The notes below the pieces were generated by a model. That model searched no databases, was not told the origin of the DNA, and saw nothing but the letters and a program-made list of their open reading frames with translations. Below, in pieces: positions 42,322 through 51,054 of a stretch of 64,000 nt of DNA. The stretch covers positions 3,634,501 to 3,698,500 of the forward strand of contig NZ_CP046907.1 in the NCBI RefSeq assembly GCF_014083985.1, read 5' to 3'. The DNA comes from Streptomyces sp. SCUT-3. Lineage in GTDB: Bacteria; Actinomycetota; Actinomycetes; Streptomycetales; Streptomycetaceae. Made by a program: the position numbers and the translations under genes. Numbering within the stretch: the first letter of the stretch is position 1; each line of letters begins with the position of its first letter.

Positions 42322-43260
42322 GTGAGCACCACAGGTCCCTCCTCCGAGTCCACCGAGACCACCTCCGCGTCCTCCGGCCCCGCCGGGGCCCCGGACGCCG
42401 GCGCACCCGCCGCCCGGGACTCCCTCCTCGGCCCCGCCGACGTCCGGGAGCTGGCGGCGGCGCTCGGCGTGCGTCCCACCAAGACCCTCGGCCAGAACTT
42501 CGTCATTGACGCCAACACCGTCCGCCGCATCGTGCGCACCGCCGGGGTCGGCCCGGACGACACGGCGGTCGAGGTCGGCCCCGGTCTCGGCTCGCTGACC
42601 CTGGCCCTGCTGGAGACCGCGAAGAGCGTGGTCGCGGTCGAGATCGACCCGGTGCTCGCCGCCGCACTGCCGGCCACGGTCGCCGCCCGGCTGCCCGGGC
42701 GCGCCGACCGCTTCTCCCTCGTCCACTCCGACGCCATGGCGGTCACCGAACTCCCCGGCCCGCCGCCCACCGCCCTGGTGGCCAACCTGCCCTACAACGT
42801 CGCCGTCCCCGTGCTCCTGCACATGCTCGAGACCTTCCCGAGCATCGAGCGGACCCTGGTCATGGTCCAGTCCGAGGTCGCCGACCGGCTCGCCGCCGCC
42901 CCCGGCAGCAAGGTCTACGGCGTCCCCTCGGTCAAGGCCAACTGGTACGCCGCAGTCAAGCGGGCCGGGGCCATCGGGCGCAACGTCTTCTGGCCCGCGC
43001 CCAACGTCGACTCCGGCCTGGTCTCCCTGGTGCGCCGCGACCCGCCGGCCACCACGGCCACCCGCAAGGAGGTCTTCGCCGTCGTCGACGCCGCCTTCGC
43101 CCAGCGCCGCAAGACCCTGCGCGCCGCACTGGCCGGCTGGGCCGGCTCGGCGGCCGCTGCCGAGGCCGCGCTGGTCGCGGCCGGGGTCTCCCCGCAGGCC
43201 CGCGGCGAGGCACTGACCGTCGAGCAGTTCGCCGCGATCGCCGAGCACAAGCCGGACTGA
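42322..43260 (+). CDS. ksgA: 16S rRNA dimethyladenosine transferase
   Basis: A 312-aa SAM-dependent methyltransferase (RsmA/KsgA). Signature motifs: [15 protein letters not shown]-binding [26 protein letters not shown] and the catalytic [19 protein letters not shown] is at the usual C-terminal place. It dimethylates A1518 and A1519 of 16S rRNA late in 30S assembly. The first ~38 residues are a Ser/Thr/Ala-rich extension, common in Streptomyces. GTG at 42322 gives this length. ispE follows after 205 bp. Confidence 0.96.
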   Translation: MSTTGPSSESTETTSASSGPAGAPDAGAPAARDSLLGPADVRELAAALGVRPTKTLGQNFVIDANTVRRIVRTAGVGPDDTAVEVGPGLGSLTLALLETAKSVVAVEIDPVLAAALPATVAARLPGRADRFSLVHSDAMAVTELPGPPPTALVANLPYNVAVPVLLHMLETFPSIERTLVMVQSEVADRLAAAPGSKVYGVPSVKANWYAAVKRAGAIGRNVFWPAPNVDSGLVSLVRRDPPATTATRKEVFAVVDAAFAQRRKTLRAALAGWAGSAAAAEAALVAAGVSPQARGEALTVEQFAAIAEHKPD

Positions 43261-43465
43261 CCGTCCGGCGTCCGGTGCCTCGCGTCCGGCGCCCGGTGTC
43301 CGGTGCCCGCGCCGACGGCCGGGAGGGCCCGGTCCCGGCCCCGGCCCCGGTCCCGTCCCGGTACCCGCCGGCCGCCCGCGCCCGTGCGGGTGTCCGCCCC
43401 GGCGCCCCGCCCAGCCCCGCCCCGCCCCGCCCTTCCGTCGCCACACGTCCAGGAGTCCCGCAGCC

Positions 43466-44437
43466 GTGCCCGCCGCATCCGCCCCCGCACCCGCGTCCGC
43501 CGCCGTCACCGTCCGCGTCCCCGCGAAGGTCAACGCCCAGCTCGCGGTCGGCGGGCTGCGCCCGGACGGCTTCCACGACCTGGCCAACGTCTTCCTCGCC
43601 GTCGGCCTGTACGACGAGGTGACCGCCGCCCCCGCCGACGGGCTGCGGATCACCGTCTCCGGCCCCGACGCGGCACACGTCCCCGCCGACGACTCCAACC
43701 TGGCCGCCCGCGCCGCCCGGGCGCTCGCCGAACGGCGCGGCCTGCGCCCCGACGTCCACCTGCACATCGCCAAGGACATCCCCGTCGCGGGCGGCATGGC
43801 CGGCGGCAGCGCCGACGCCGCGGCCGCCCTCCTGGCCTGCGACACCCTGTGGGGCGGGGGGACCTCCCGCGAGGAACTGCTCGCGATCTGCGCCGAACTG
43901 GGCAGCGACGTGCCCTTCAACCTGGTCGGCGGCGCCGCCCTGGGCCGGGGCAGGGGCGAGCTGCTCGAACCCCTGGAGGTCGGCGGCACCTTCCACTGGG
44001 TCTTCGCCGTGGCCGAGGGCGGCCTGTCCACCCCGGCCGTCTACCGCGAGTGCGACCGGCTGCGCGTGGCCGCGGGCGGCGGCGCCACGACCGCCGACGT
44101 CCCCGACCCCCAGCCCGACCCCGCCCTCCTGGAGGCCCTGCGCACCGGGGACACCGCGGCCCTGGCCGCGGCGCTCACCGCGGGCGGTTCCTCCAACGAC
44201 CTGCAGGCCGCCGCCGTCTCCCTGCGCCCCTCCCTCGCAGGCACCCTCGCCGCCGGCACGGAAGCCGGGGCCCTGGCCGCCCTCGTCTCCGGCTCCGGCC
44301 CCACCTGCGCCTTCCTGGTCGGGGACGAGGCGGCCGCCGTCGCCGTCGCCGACGCCCTGACCGCCTCCGGCACCTGCCGCACCGCCCGCCCCACCACCGC
44401 CCCCGCCCCCGGCGCCCACGTCGTCCGCCGCGGCTGA
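43466..44437 (+). CDS. ispE: 4-diphosphocytidyl-2-C-methyl-D-erythritol kinase
   Basis: A 323-aa GHMP kinase. Motif 1 VRVPAKVNAQLAVGGLRPDG, the ATP-binding loop PVAGGMAGGSADAAA and motif 3 VSGSGPTCAFLV are all present. It phosphorylates the 2-hydroxyl of CDP-methylerythritol in the MEP isoprenoid pathway. GTG at 43466 with AGGAG 10-11 nt upstream. Its position after ksgA is typical for actinobacteria. GG[T/S]-type motif 1 has Asn-Ala-Gln in place of Asn-Leu-x, a minor variation. Confidence 0.95.
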   Translation: MPAASAPAPASAAVTVRVPAKVNAQLAVGGLRPDGFHDLANVFLAVGLYDEVTAAPADGLRITVSGPDAAHVPADDSNLAARAARALAERRGLRPDVHLHIAKDIPVAGGMAGGSADAAAALLACDTLWGGGTSREELLAICAELGSDVPFNLVGGAALGRGRGELLEPLEVGGTFHWVFAVAEGGLSTPAVYRECDRLRVAAGGGATTADVPDPQPDPALLEALRTGDTAALAAALTAGGSSNDLQAAAVSLRPSLAGTLAAGTEAGALAALVSGSGPTCAFLVGDEAAAVAVADALTASGTCRTARPTTAPAPGAHVVRRG

Positions 44438-44484
44438 CCCGCGCCGGTGGGGGCGGCCCCGGTGGCGCGGGCAGTCGTTCACCC

Positions 44485-44514
44485 TTGACTTCGGATCGTA
44501 TTCCGAACTAGTGT
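44485..44514 (+). promoter_or_regulatory. promoter and operator of the toxin-antitoxin pair
   Basis: TTGACT (44485-44490), 18-bp spacer, TAGTGT (44509-44514). A perfect dyad TTCGGA-6 nt-TCCGAA (44490-44507) fills the spacer, ideally placed for auto-repression by the antitoxin. The expected start of transcription (about 44521) coincides with the ATG and no ribosome site exists, so the mRNA is probably leaderless. Confidence 0.75.
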
Positions 44515-44520
44515 CATTTC

Positions 44521-44982
44521 ATGTCCGTTCCTACTGTTTCGTTCTCGGACTTGTCGAAGAGTTCCAAGAAGGTCGCCGAAGTCGTGGAGCGGGCCCAACG
44601 TGTCCACGTCACGCGGCGCGACGGTGAGGACCTCTACCTCACCACGGAGCACCACGACCGTCAGCGGGAGGAGACCGCCGATGTCACGGCGCGCCTGTTC
44701 GCCGCATTGATCAGCAGCGACGAAGGCGCACGGGCCGTCCTGCTCGCGCTGCCCGAGGTCTTCCCCTGGACCCGGCACCTGTCGGCCGAGGAAGTGCGCG
44801 AGTTCGTCGTGGATCTCGTCGACGCCACTCGCGACGCAGTGGAACTGGACGTGCACTCCACCCTGCACCGGGTCGTGGTCGAGTGGCGTGCCACTGCCAG
44901 GATCCTCGCCGACCCCGAGTTGGCGGCGCAGCTGACGACCCCCCTGCCGGACGAGGACCACGGTGAGGTGCTCGCTCCGTGA
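44521..44982 (+). CDS. Phd/YefM-like antitoxin with extended C-terminus
   Basis: A 153-aa protein. Residues ~1-48 match the Phd/YefM DNA-binding fold (VPTVSFSDLSKSSKKVAEVV, then VHVTRRDGEDLYLTT). The C-terminal ~100 residues are much longer than the short toxin-binding tail of ordinary Phd antitoxins and form a helical Asp/Glu/Val-rich domain. Base composition is visibly less GC-rich than the neighbours, suggesting acquisition. Its stop overlaps the toxin start (GTGA 44979-44982). Likely binds the palindrome upstream. Confidence 0.8.
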   Translation: MSVPTVSFSDLSKSSKKVAEVVERAQRVHVTRRDGEDLYLTTEHHDRQREETADVTARLFAALISSDEGARAVLLALPEVFPWTRHLSAEEVREFVVDLVDATRDAVELDVHSTLHRVVVEWRATARILADPELAAQLTTPLPDEDHGEVLAP

Positions 44983-45335
44983 GTCCCAAACGCGGCGACG
45001 ACGTGCCCGCTCCGCCCGTCGGTGACGAATGGAGGCTCAAATTCGCCACGAACGAAGCAGCCAAGGGTTGGGGAGATCTGTGCGCGGAGGCCCCCGGCAA
45101 CACCCGGCGCTGCTACGAGGCGCTGCGCAGCGACCCGCTCTCCACACGTGAGCCTGACCGGCAGCACCGGCTGCGCGGACGTCTGGCAACCAGTCGGCTG
45201 GGCGGGGCGGACTACCCGCAGTGGGAGTACGAGGTGACTGCCGGCGGCCGCGTGCGCTACCTCGTCGACGAGCCCCGCCGCACCGTGCACCTCGTCCACG
45301 CCTCCACCCGGCACCCGAAGGACACCGAGGGCTGA
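44979..45335 (+). CDS. RelE/ParE-like toxin
   Basis: A 118-aa basic protein. The C-terminal part (PQWEYEVTAGGRVRYLVDE, then TVHLVHASTRHPKDTEG) has the strand order of the RelE/ParE fold ending with the common H-x-K-Y-like position changed to R-H-P-K. The middle is a helical hairpin (NEAAKGWGDLCAEAPGNTRR). GTG at 44979 overlaps the antitoxin stop. Antitoxin-first order with coupling is standard for type II modules. Target (mRNA or gyrase) cannot be decided from sequence. Confidence 0.75.
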   Translation: MSPKRGDDVPAPPVGDEWRLKFATNEAAKGWGDLCAEAPGNTRRCYEALRSDPLSTREPDRQHRLRGRLATSRLGGADYPQWEYEVTAGGRVRYLVDEPRRTVHLVHASTRHPKDTEG

Positions 45336-45409
45336 GCCCCCGCCGGCCGGCCGGGCCCCGGCCTGCACCATGTCGTTCCACCCCCGGGCGTCGGGCCCGG
45401 TCGTCGCAG

Positions 45410-45811
45410 TCAGTCCGCGATGCTGCCGACCACGACCCACGGGACGACCAGCAGCAGCATCGCCATCGGCCACAGCAGGCCCCGGCCGGGCCTGCGGGAG
45501 AGCGCCCCGTAGGTGCCCAGGCAGGCCGCGAGCAGGGCGACCCCCATGGGGAAGTGGACCGCGAAGCCGGCGAACCAGTCCGTGCACACGGTGCGGGCGC
45601 GGTTCTCCTCGAAGTCGCAGTCGCCCGTGGCCATGGAGCCGCCCAGCGCGACGGCGAACCAGGTGAACCAGGAGGCGCCGAGGAGCACCAGCACCCCCGC
45701 GACGCGCACCGCCCAGCCCGCTGCGCCGCGGGGCTCGCGGGCCCCGGGGGCCCCGGGGGTCCCGGGAGCGGGGGAGGGCCGGGGGCCGGGGGCGTTCTGC
45801 GGGAAGGTCAT
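45410..45811 (-). CDS. small membrane protein of unknown function
   Basis: A 133-aa protein with a Pro/Gly/Ala-rich N-terminus (about 1-33) and three to four hydrophobic segments (WAVRVAGVLVLLGASWFTWF, WFAGFAVHFPMGVALLA, LLWPMAMLLLVVPWVVVG). Two Cys residues lie in the extracytoplasmic loop (DCDFEENRARTVC). No family recognised. It is divergent from the ABC-F gene and convergent with the toxin gene. Confidence 0.7.
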   Translation of the reverse strand: MTFPQNAPGPRPSPAPGTPGAPGAREPRGAAGWAVRVAGVLVLLGASWFTWFAVALGGSMATGDCDFEENRARTVCTDWFAGFAVHFPMGVALLAACLGTYGALSRRPGRGLLWPMAMLLLVVPWVVVGSIAD

Positions 45812-45979
45812 GGCCGGGAAGCTACCGGCCCGGCGGTGGCGTGTCCTCCGTACGGGTACTCGGGCGCGTACCCGCGCGTCCGCCCGCCCGGCCCCGGCGG
45901 GCGCCCCGGCCGGCCGTCCCGGGAGGGGGCGCGGGGAGACTACGCTGGGGTGCGCAACGTTCCGCACGACAGGAGTGAG

Positions 45980-47773
45980 ATGGCGGCCAACCTCGTCAAC
46001 CTCGAATCGGTCGGCAAGGTCTACGGCACCCGTTCCTTGCTCGACAGCGTGTCCCTCGGCGTCTCCGAGGGGGACAGGATCGGCGTCGTCGGCCGCAACG
46101 GCGACGGCAAGACCACCCTGATCCGCATCCTGGCGAAGCTGGAGGACGCAGACACCGGCCGCGTCACCCACGCCGGCGACCTGCGCATCGGCGTGCTGAC
46201 CCAGCACGACTCCCTGGACCCGGCCGCCACCGTGCGGCACGAGGTCGTCGGCGACCGGGCCGACCACCAGTGGGCCGGCGACGCCCGCATCCGCGACGTG
46301 CTCACCGGCCTGTTCGGCGGGCTCGACCTGCCCGGTTTTTCGCAGGGCCTGGACACCGTGATCGGCCCGCTGTCCGGCGGCGAGCGCCGCCGCATCGCGC
46401 TCGCCAAGCTGCTCATCGCCGAGCAGGACCTGATCGTCCTGGACGAGCCCACCAACCACCTCGACGTCGAGGGCATCGCCTGGCTCGCCGGGCACCTGCA
46501 GGCCCGCCGCTCCGCGCTCGTCGTCGTCACCCACGACCGCTGGTTCCTCGACCAGGTCGCCACCCGCATGTGGGACGTGCAGCGCGGCGCCGTCTACGAG
46601 TACGAGGGCGGCTACTCGGACTACGTCTTCGCCCGCGCCGAGCGGGAGCGCATCGCGGCCACCGAGGAGGCCAAGCGGCAGAACCTGATGCGCAAGGAGC
46701 TGGCCTGGCTGCGCCGCGGGGCCCCCGCGCGCACCTCCAAGCCGCGCTACCGCATCGAGGCCGCCAACGCGCTGATCGCCGACGTGCCGCCGCCGCGCGA
46801 CCGCGTCGAGCTGATGAAGTTCGCCAACTCCCGCCTGGGCAAGACCGTCTTCGACCTGGAGGACGTCACCGTCCAGGCCGGGCCGAAGGTGCTGCTGGAG
46901 CACCTCACCTGGCAGCTCGGCCCCGGCGACCGGATCGGCCTGGTCGGGGTCAACGGCGCCGGCAAGACCTCCCTGCTGCGCGTTCTGCGGGCCGCTGCCG
47001 AGTCCGGCGGCGAGACGCAGCCGCCCCGCGGGCGGGTCGTCGTCGGAAAGACCGTCAGGCTCGCCTACCTCTCCCAGGAGGTCGCCGAACTCGACCCCGC
47101 CTGGCGGGTCCTGCAGGCCGTCGAGCAGGTCCGCCAGCGGGTGGACCTGGGCAAGGGCCGGGAGATGACGGCCTCCCAGCTGTGCGAGAGGTTCGGCTTC
47201 ACCAAGGAGAAGCAGTGGACGCCGGTCGGCGACCTCTCCGGCGGCGAGCGCCGGCGGCTGCAGCTCCTGCGCCTGCTCATGGACGAGCCCAACGTCCTGC
47301 TGTTCGACGAGCCGACCAACGACCTCGACATCGAGACCCTCACCCAGCTCGAGGACCTGCTCGACGGCTGGCCCGGCTCGATGATCGTCATCAGCCACGA
47401 CCGCTACTTCGTCGAGCGCACCACGGACACCGTGATGGCGCTGCTGGGCGACCGCACCCTGCGGATGCTGCCGGGCGGCATCGACGAGTACCTCGAGCGG
47501 CGCCGCCGGGCGGCCGAGGCGCCGGCGCCCGTGCCGGCCCAGGCCGCGCCGAAGCCCAAGGGCGGCGGTGACAACCGGGCCGCGAAGAAGGACATGCAGC
47601 GCATCGAGCGCCGGCTGGACCGGATCGAGGAGGAGGAGTCCAAGCTGCACGGCCAAATGGCCGAGTGCGCAACGGACTTCGGGAAGGTCGCCGAACTGGA
47701 CGCGAAGCTCCGGGCGTTGAAGGACGAGCGCGAGGAGCTGGAAATGCGCTGGCTGGAGCTCGCCGAGGCGTAA
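45980..47773 (+). CDS. ABC-F family ATPase
   Basis: A 597-aa soluble protein with two ABC domains and no membrane segments. First domain: Walker A GRNGDGKTTL, signature LSGGERRRIAL, Walker B LIVLDEPTNHLDVE. An interdomain linker (about 235-305) includes LRRGAPARTSKPRYR. Second domain: GVNGAGKTSLL, LSGGERRRLQLL, VLLFDEPTNDLDIE. The C-terminal ~70 residues are a coiled coil (KKDMQRIERRLDRIEEEES). ABC-F proteins act on ribosomes, either as translation factors or for antibiotic protection; this Uup-like layout points to a housekeeping factor. ATG at 45980 with AGGAG; TACGCT at 45941 is a probable -10. Confidence 0.93.
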   Translation: MAANLVNLESVGKVYGTRSLLDSVSLGVSEGDRIGVVGRNGDGKTTLIRILAKLEDADTGRVTHAGDLRIGVLTQHDSLDPAATVRHEVVGDRADHQWAGDARIRDVLTGLFGGLDLPGFSQGLDTVIGPLSGGERRRIALAKLLIAEQDLIVLDEPTNHLDVEGIAWLAGHLQARRSALVVVTHDRWFLDQVATRMWDVQRGAVYEYEGGYSDYVFARAERERIAATEEAKRQNLMRKELAWLRRGAPARTSKPRYRIEAANALIADVPPPRDRVELMKFANSRLGKTVFDLEDVTVQAGPKVLLEHLTWQLGPGDRIGLVGVNGAGKTSLLRVLRAAAESGGETQPPRGRVVVGKTVRLAYLSQEVAELDPAWRVLQAVEQVRQRVDLGKGREMTASQLCERFGFTKEKQWTPVGDLSGGERRRLQLLRLLMDEPNVLLFDEPTNDLDIETLTQLEDLLDGWPGSMIVISHDRYFVERTTDTVMALLGDRTLRMLPGGIDEYLERRRRAAEAPAPVPAQAAPKPKGGGDNRAAKKDMQRIERRLDRIEEEESKLHGQMAECATDFGKVAELDAKLRALKDEREELEMRWLELAEA

Positions 47774-47786
47774 CGGCGATGTCTCA

Positions 47787-47823
47787 ACTCCTCTCCCGCC
47801 TTGTACCGAAAGGCCGGAGGAGT
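47787..47823 (+). terminator. hairpin after the ABC-F gene
   Basis: ACTCCTC (47787-47793) pairs with GAGGAGT (47817-47823), continued inward by CCGCCTT/AAGGC-CGG with one bulge. It starts 13 nt after the stop. A second small GGGG/CCCC hairpin follows at 47842-47862, just before the ribosome site of the next gene. Confidence 0.6.
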
Positions 47824-47876
47824 ACAACCGGGTGATACAAAGAGGGGTCTTTAACTCCCCTTTACGAGGTACGCCG

Positions 47877-49847
47877 ATGTCGCAGCCGCCCACGCCGCCC
47901 CAGGGCGGTTCTCCGCACGACATGCCGACGCAGATGGCCGGGCCGGTCGTCCCGCCGTCGTCACCGTCCCCGGCCGGACCGCCTCCGCCGCCCCCGCCGC
48001 CCGGTGCCCCGAAGGGGCCCGAGGCGGCCAAGGCGGCCGGGGCCCCGGAAGCCCCCCGGCCGGACCGGACGCCCTCCGCCCCGCCGCAGCAGCCCGGGGG
48101 CTACGGCTACCCGCAGGCGCCGCAGCAGGGCGGCGGCTACGGCTACCCCCAGCCGGCGCAGCCCCAGCCGCAGGCCGGGGGTTACGGCTACCCGCAGCAG
48201 CCCCAGTCCCAGCCGCAGGCCGGAGGCTACGGCTCCCCGCAGCAGGTGCCCCCGCAGCAGGTGTCCCCGCAGGCCCCGCCGCAGTCCCCGTACGGCTACC
48301 CGCAGCAGCCGCAGGCCGGGCAGGCACCGCAGTACGGGCAGGCACCGCAGGCCGGGCAGGCGCCGCAGTACGGCTACCCGCAGCAGGCCCCCGGCGCGCA
48401 GCCGCAGCAGGGCTGGGGGGCGCCGAACCCCTACGGTCAGCCGCAGCAGCAGGGCTGGGGCGGGCAGGGGCAGTTCCCGCAGGGGCCCGCGTCCGGCGGA
48501 AGCGGCGGCGGGGGCGGCAGGGCGGCCGTGATCATCGGCGTGGTGGTCGCGGTGGTCCTGGCCGTGGGCGGCGGCGTCTGGGCGCTGGCGGCGCTCGGCG
48601 GCGACGAGGGGAACACCCAGGGGCAGGGGAGCAGCGGCGGCAGTGGCGGCACCGGCGGCGACGGTGACGGCGGCAGCCCGGGGCTGCTGTGGAAGCTCGA
48701 CGTGCCCCCGGTGCAGCAGGACATCCAGCCGACACCCGGCACCTGGTTCGTCGGCGACAACCTGGTCAAGGCCGAACCGCGGCAGATCAACGCCTACGAC
48801 CAGGCCACGGGCGAGAAGGCGTGGAGCCTGGACCTCCCCGGCGAGCTGTGCACCTCGGCCATCACCCCGGCCAAGAACAGGACGGCGGTGCTGTACGAGA
48901 AGAACGGCGCCTGCAACAACCTGATGACGGTCGACCTGGCCTCCGGCAAGAAGATATGGGCGACGGAGGGGCTCAAGGCGTCCGAGTACAGCTCGGCGAA
49001 GAACACCTACCAGTACGCCGAGGTCGCGGTCAGCGGGGACGTCGTCGCGGTCTCCTCGACGGCGCCCTCGGTCGCCTACCGGATCAGCTCGGGCAAGAAG
49101 CTGTGGAGCTTCAAGAAGGACTCCGAGTGCAAGGACGAGGGGTTCGCGGGCGGTGAGACGATGCTGAGCATCGTCCGCTGCGACTACGAGGACTACTACC
49201 TGCAGAAGATCGACCCGGTCACCGGCAAGGGCAGTTGGACCTGGCAGGCCCCGGACAACACCAGGATCACCAACATCGTCTCCTCGGAGCCCGCGATCGT
49301 GGCCCTGGACACCGGCGAGTACAAGGTCTCCGACCTGATCACCCTGGACTCCTCGGGCAAGACCAAGGCGCGCATCGGCCTCGGCGACAAGTACGCGCCC
49401 GGGTGCAGCGTCGACGTGACGGCCGTCTGCAACCGCATGGTCGTCGAGGGCGACACCGCCTACGTGGCCACCAAGGAGCACGAGAGCACCAACTCCGACT
49501 ACACCAACGAGATCACCGCGTTCGACGTGAACACCGGCAAGGCCAAGTGGAACGCCAGCGCCGGCAGCGACCGCATCGTGATGCCGGTCGCCGTCGAGGA
49601 CGGCAAGCTCGTCGGCTACGCCCGCGCCGACTTCAGGACCGGCGGGCAGCTGCTGAAGTTCGGCCTCTCCGACGGCAAGGGCAAGGTCTACCAGAAGCAC
49701 CCCGACTCGCTGAGCGACGACGAGTACTCGCACGGGCTCCAGAGCTACATGACCCCGTACCTGCACGACGGGCGGCTCTTCCTGGTCTCCGGGCAGATCT
49801 ACAAGTCCACCTCCTCGGGGAAGTACCTGATCCTCACCTTCGGCTGA
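47877..49847 (+). CDS. membrane-anchored PQQ-like beta-propeller protein
   Basis: A 656-aa protein. Residues ~1-210 are a cytoplasmic low-complexity region rich in Pro, Gln, Gly and Tyr (repeats such as GGYGYPQ and QAPQYGQAPQAGQ). One transmembrane helix (about 218-240, VIIGVVVAVVLAVGGGVW) leads to a Gly/Ser linker and an extracytoplasmic PQQ-like propeller with blade motifs INAYDQATGEKAWSLDL, VDLASGKKIWATEG and FDVNTGKAKWNASA. No PQQ-dehydrogenase residues are evident, so a binding or scaffold role is more likely; some relatives are fused to Ser/Thr kinases. ATG at 47877 with GAGG upstream. Confidence 0.85.
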   Translation: MSQPPTPPQGGSPHDMPTQMAGPVVPPSSPSPAGPPPPPPPPGAPKGPEAAKAAGAPEAPRPDRTPSAPPQQPGGYGYPQAPQQGGGYGYPQPAQPQPQAGGYGYPQQPQSQPQAGGYGSPQQVPPQQVSPQAPPQSPYGYPQQPQAGQAPQYGQAPQAGQAPQYGYPQQAPGAQPQQGWGAPNPYGQPQQQGWGGQGQFPQGPASGGSGGGGGRAAVIIGVVVAVVLAVGGGVWALAALGGDEGNTQGQGSSGGSGGTGGDGDGGSPGLLWKLDVPPVQQDIQPTPGTWFVGDNLVKAEPRQINAYDQATGEKAWSLDLPGELCTSAITPAKNRTAVLYEKNGACNNLMTVDLASGKKIWATEGLKASEYSSAKNTYQYAEVAVSGDVVAVSSTAPSVAYRISSGKKLWSFKKDSECKDEGFAGGETMLSIVRCDYEDYYLQKIDPVTGKGSWTWQAPDNTRITNIVSSEPAIVALDTGEYKVSDLITLDSSGKTKARIGLGDKYAPGCSVDVTAVCNRMVVEGDTAYVATKEHESTNSDYTNEITAFDVNTGKAKWNASAGSDRIVMPVAVEDGKLVGYARADFRTGGQLLKFGLSDGKGKVYQKHPDSLSDDEYSHGLQSYMTPYLHDGRLFLVSGQIYKSTSSGKYLILTFG

Positions 49848-49873
49848 CACCGGCCCCGCCGGTCCCGCCCGGG

Positions 49874-49930
49874 CCGCCGGCCGCCACGGACACGGGTGCG
49901 CACGCACCCGGCGCCCGCGGCGGCCGGCGG
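49874..49930. terminator. nested hairpin after the PQQ-like gene
   Basis: A 12-bp outer stem (49874-49885 with 49919-49930) encloses a smaller hairpin CGGGTGCG/CGCACCCG, followed by TTTCC. It begins 27 nt after the stop. The rest of the 293-bp gap to the next gene shows only a possible -10 (TAGCTT near 50017). Confidence 0.7.
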
Positions 49931-50140
49931 TTTCCGTGTTTCCGGGGCGGCCCGGTCCCCGGCACCGGGGAGGACTTCTTCCCGGTAAGGGCCGCAGGGC
50001 GTCGAACGAGCGTGTAGCTTCCGGTGCCAGAAACCGGCCGTGGCCCGGGCGGGGCGTCGCCGCCGACGGCGCGGCGCGGCGGGGAGCGGCCGGTGCGCGG
50101 GCCGCCCCCGTCGCCGGCGAGGGGGGGGAGGGGCCCGGCG

Positions 50141-50830
50141 ATGGGCGTGAGACTGGTGGTGGCCGACGACCACCGGCTGCTCGCGGAGGCGCTCGCCTCC
50201 GCGCTGACGCTGCGCGGCCACCAGGTGCTGGCCGCCGGGGCGCCGAGCACGGGCGCGGCGGACCTGGTGGCCGGCCGGTCGCCGGAGGTGTGCCTGCTGG
50301 GCACGAGCGCACAGGACCCGGCGGCCCTGGAGACGGTGGCGCGGATCGCGCGCGAGCGGCCGCAGGTGGCGGTGGTCGTGCTCGGCCCGGTGACCGACCC
50401 CCGCGCGGTGGCGGCGGCGTTCGCCGCCGGAGCCTCGGGGTACGTGCGGCACGACGAGCGCATCGAGGGCGTGGAGAGGGCGATGGCCAGGGCACGGGCC
50501 GGGGAGGCCGCGGTCGCCCCGCAGCTGCTGCGGTCGGCGTTCGCCTCCCTGCTCGCCCCCGCCCCCGAGAGGGACGACGAGGGTGCGCGGCTGCTGCGGC
50601 TGCTGACCCCGCGCGAGGCGGAGGTGCTGCTGAGGGTGGCCGACGGCGAGGACACCCGCTCGATCGCGGCGGGGATGCGGATCGCGCCGAGCACCGCGCG
50701 CACCCACGTGCAGCGGGTGCTGATGAAGCTGGGCGTGGGCTCCCGCCTGGAGGCCGCGGCGGTCGCCGCCCGCACCGGCCTGCTGGACCGGGCCGCGCCG
50801 GACCGCGCAGGCGGACCGGGACCGGACTGA
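50141..50830 (+). CDS. NarL/LuxR-type response regulator lacking the phospho-acceptor Asp
   Basis: A 229-aa protein. The receiver-like N-terminus has the acidic pair Asp9-Asp10 ([14 protein letters not shown]), but the site normally occupied by phosphorylatable Asp reads CLLGTSAQD, with Gly54 in its place. The LuxR-type HTH (about 158-215) is intact: [20 protein letters not shown] and [19 protein letters not shown]. No sensor kinase gene is adjacent. It therefore probably works without Asp phosphorylation, as an aspartate-less regulator. ATG at 50141 follows a long G-rich ribosome site. Confidence 0.88.
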   Translation: MGVRLVVADDHRLLAEALASALTLRGHQVLAAGAPSTGAADLVAGRSPEVCLLGTSAQDPAALETVARIARERPQVAVVVLGPVTDPRAVAAAFAAGASGYVRHDERIEGVERAMARARAGEAAVAPQLLRSAFASLLAPAPERDDEGARLLRLLTPREAEVLLRVADGEDTRSIAAGMRIAPSTARTHVQRVLMKLGVGSRLEAAAVAARTGLLDRAAPDRAGGPGPD

Positions 50831-50913
50831 CGGGTCTCCCGCCGGGCGGCCGCCGGACGCGGGGTCCCGACGTCGGGTCCCGACCTGGGGTCCCGACGCG
50901 GGGTTCCGCCGCG

Positions 50914-51054
50914 CGCCTCGAGCTTTTCACCGGCCGACGCACTTCCGGCAAGCTGGAGTTCCCCGCGGGTTCCGGATCCGGCATGAACGTGTTCACCGAC
51001 GACGTGCCGCCGGAGACCGCGGCACGCAGACTGCGAGAGGTTGCGGACGAGTGA
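50914..51054 (+). pseudogene. 3' remnant of galT (galactose-1-phosphate uridylyltransferase)
   Basis: The last ~46 codons before galE read in frame as [16 protein letters not shown]...[28 protein letters not shown]. This closely matches, from memory, the C-terminus of actinobacterial GalT (R-x-x-x-K-L-x-F/Y-x-A-G-S-x-S-G-M-x-x-F-x-x-D-x-x-P-E-x-A-A-x-R-L-R). The TGA overlaps the galE start, the normal galT-galE junction. Upstream there is no GalT sequence (no H-P-H active site); a short tandem repeat and the LuxR-type regulator gene occupy the place. Most of galT thus appears deleted, leaving a coding stub. Confidence 0.6.

Noticed and set aside
48100-48460. CRISPR-like regular repeats
   Set aside because: Periodicity comes from codons for Gly-Tyr-Pro-Gln repeats in the PQQ-like protein; units are short, degenerate and coding. 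No CRISPR array or cas gene is present in the window.
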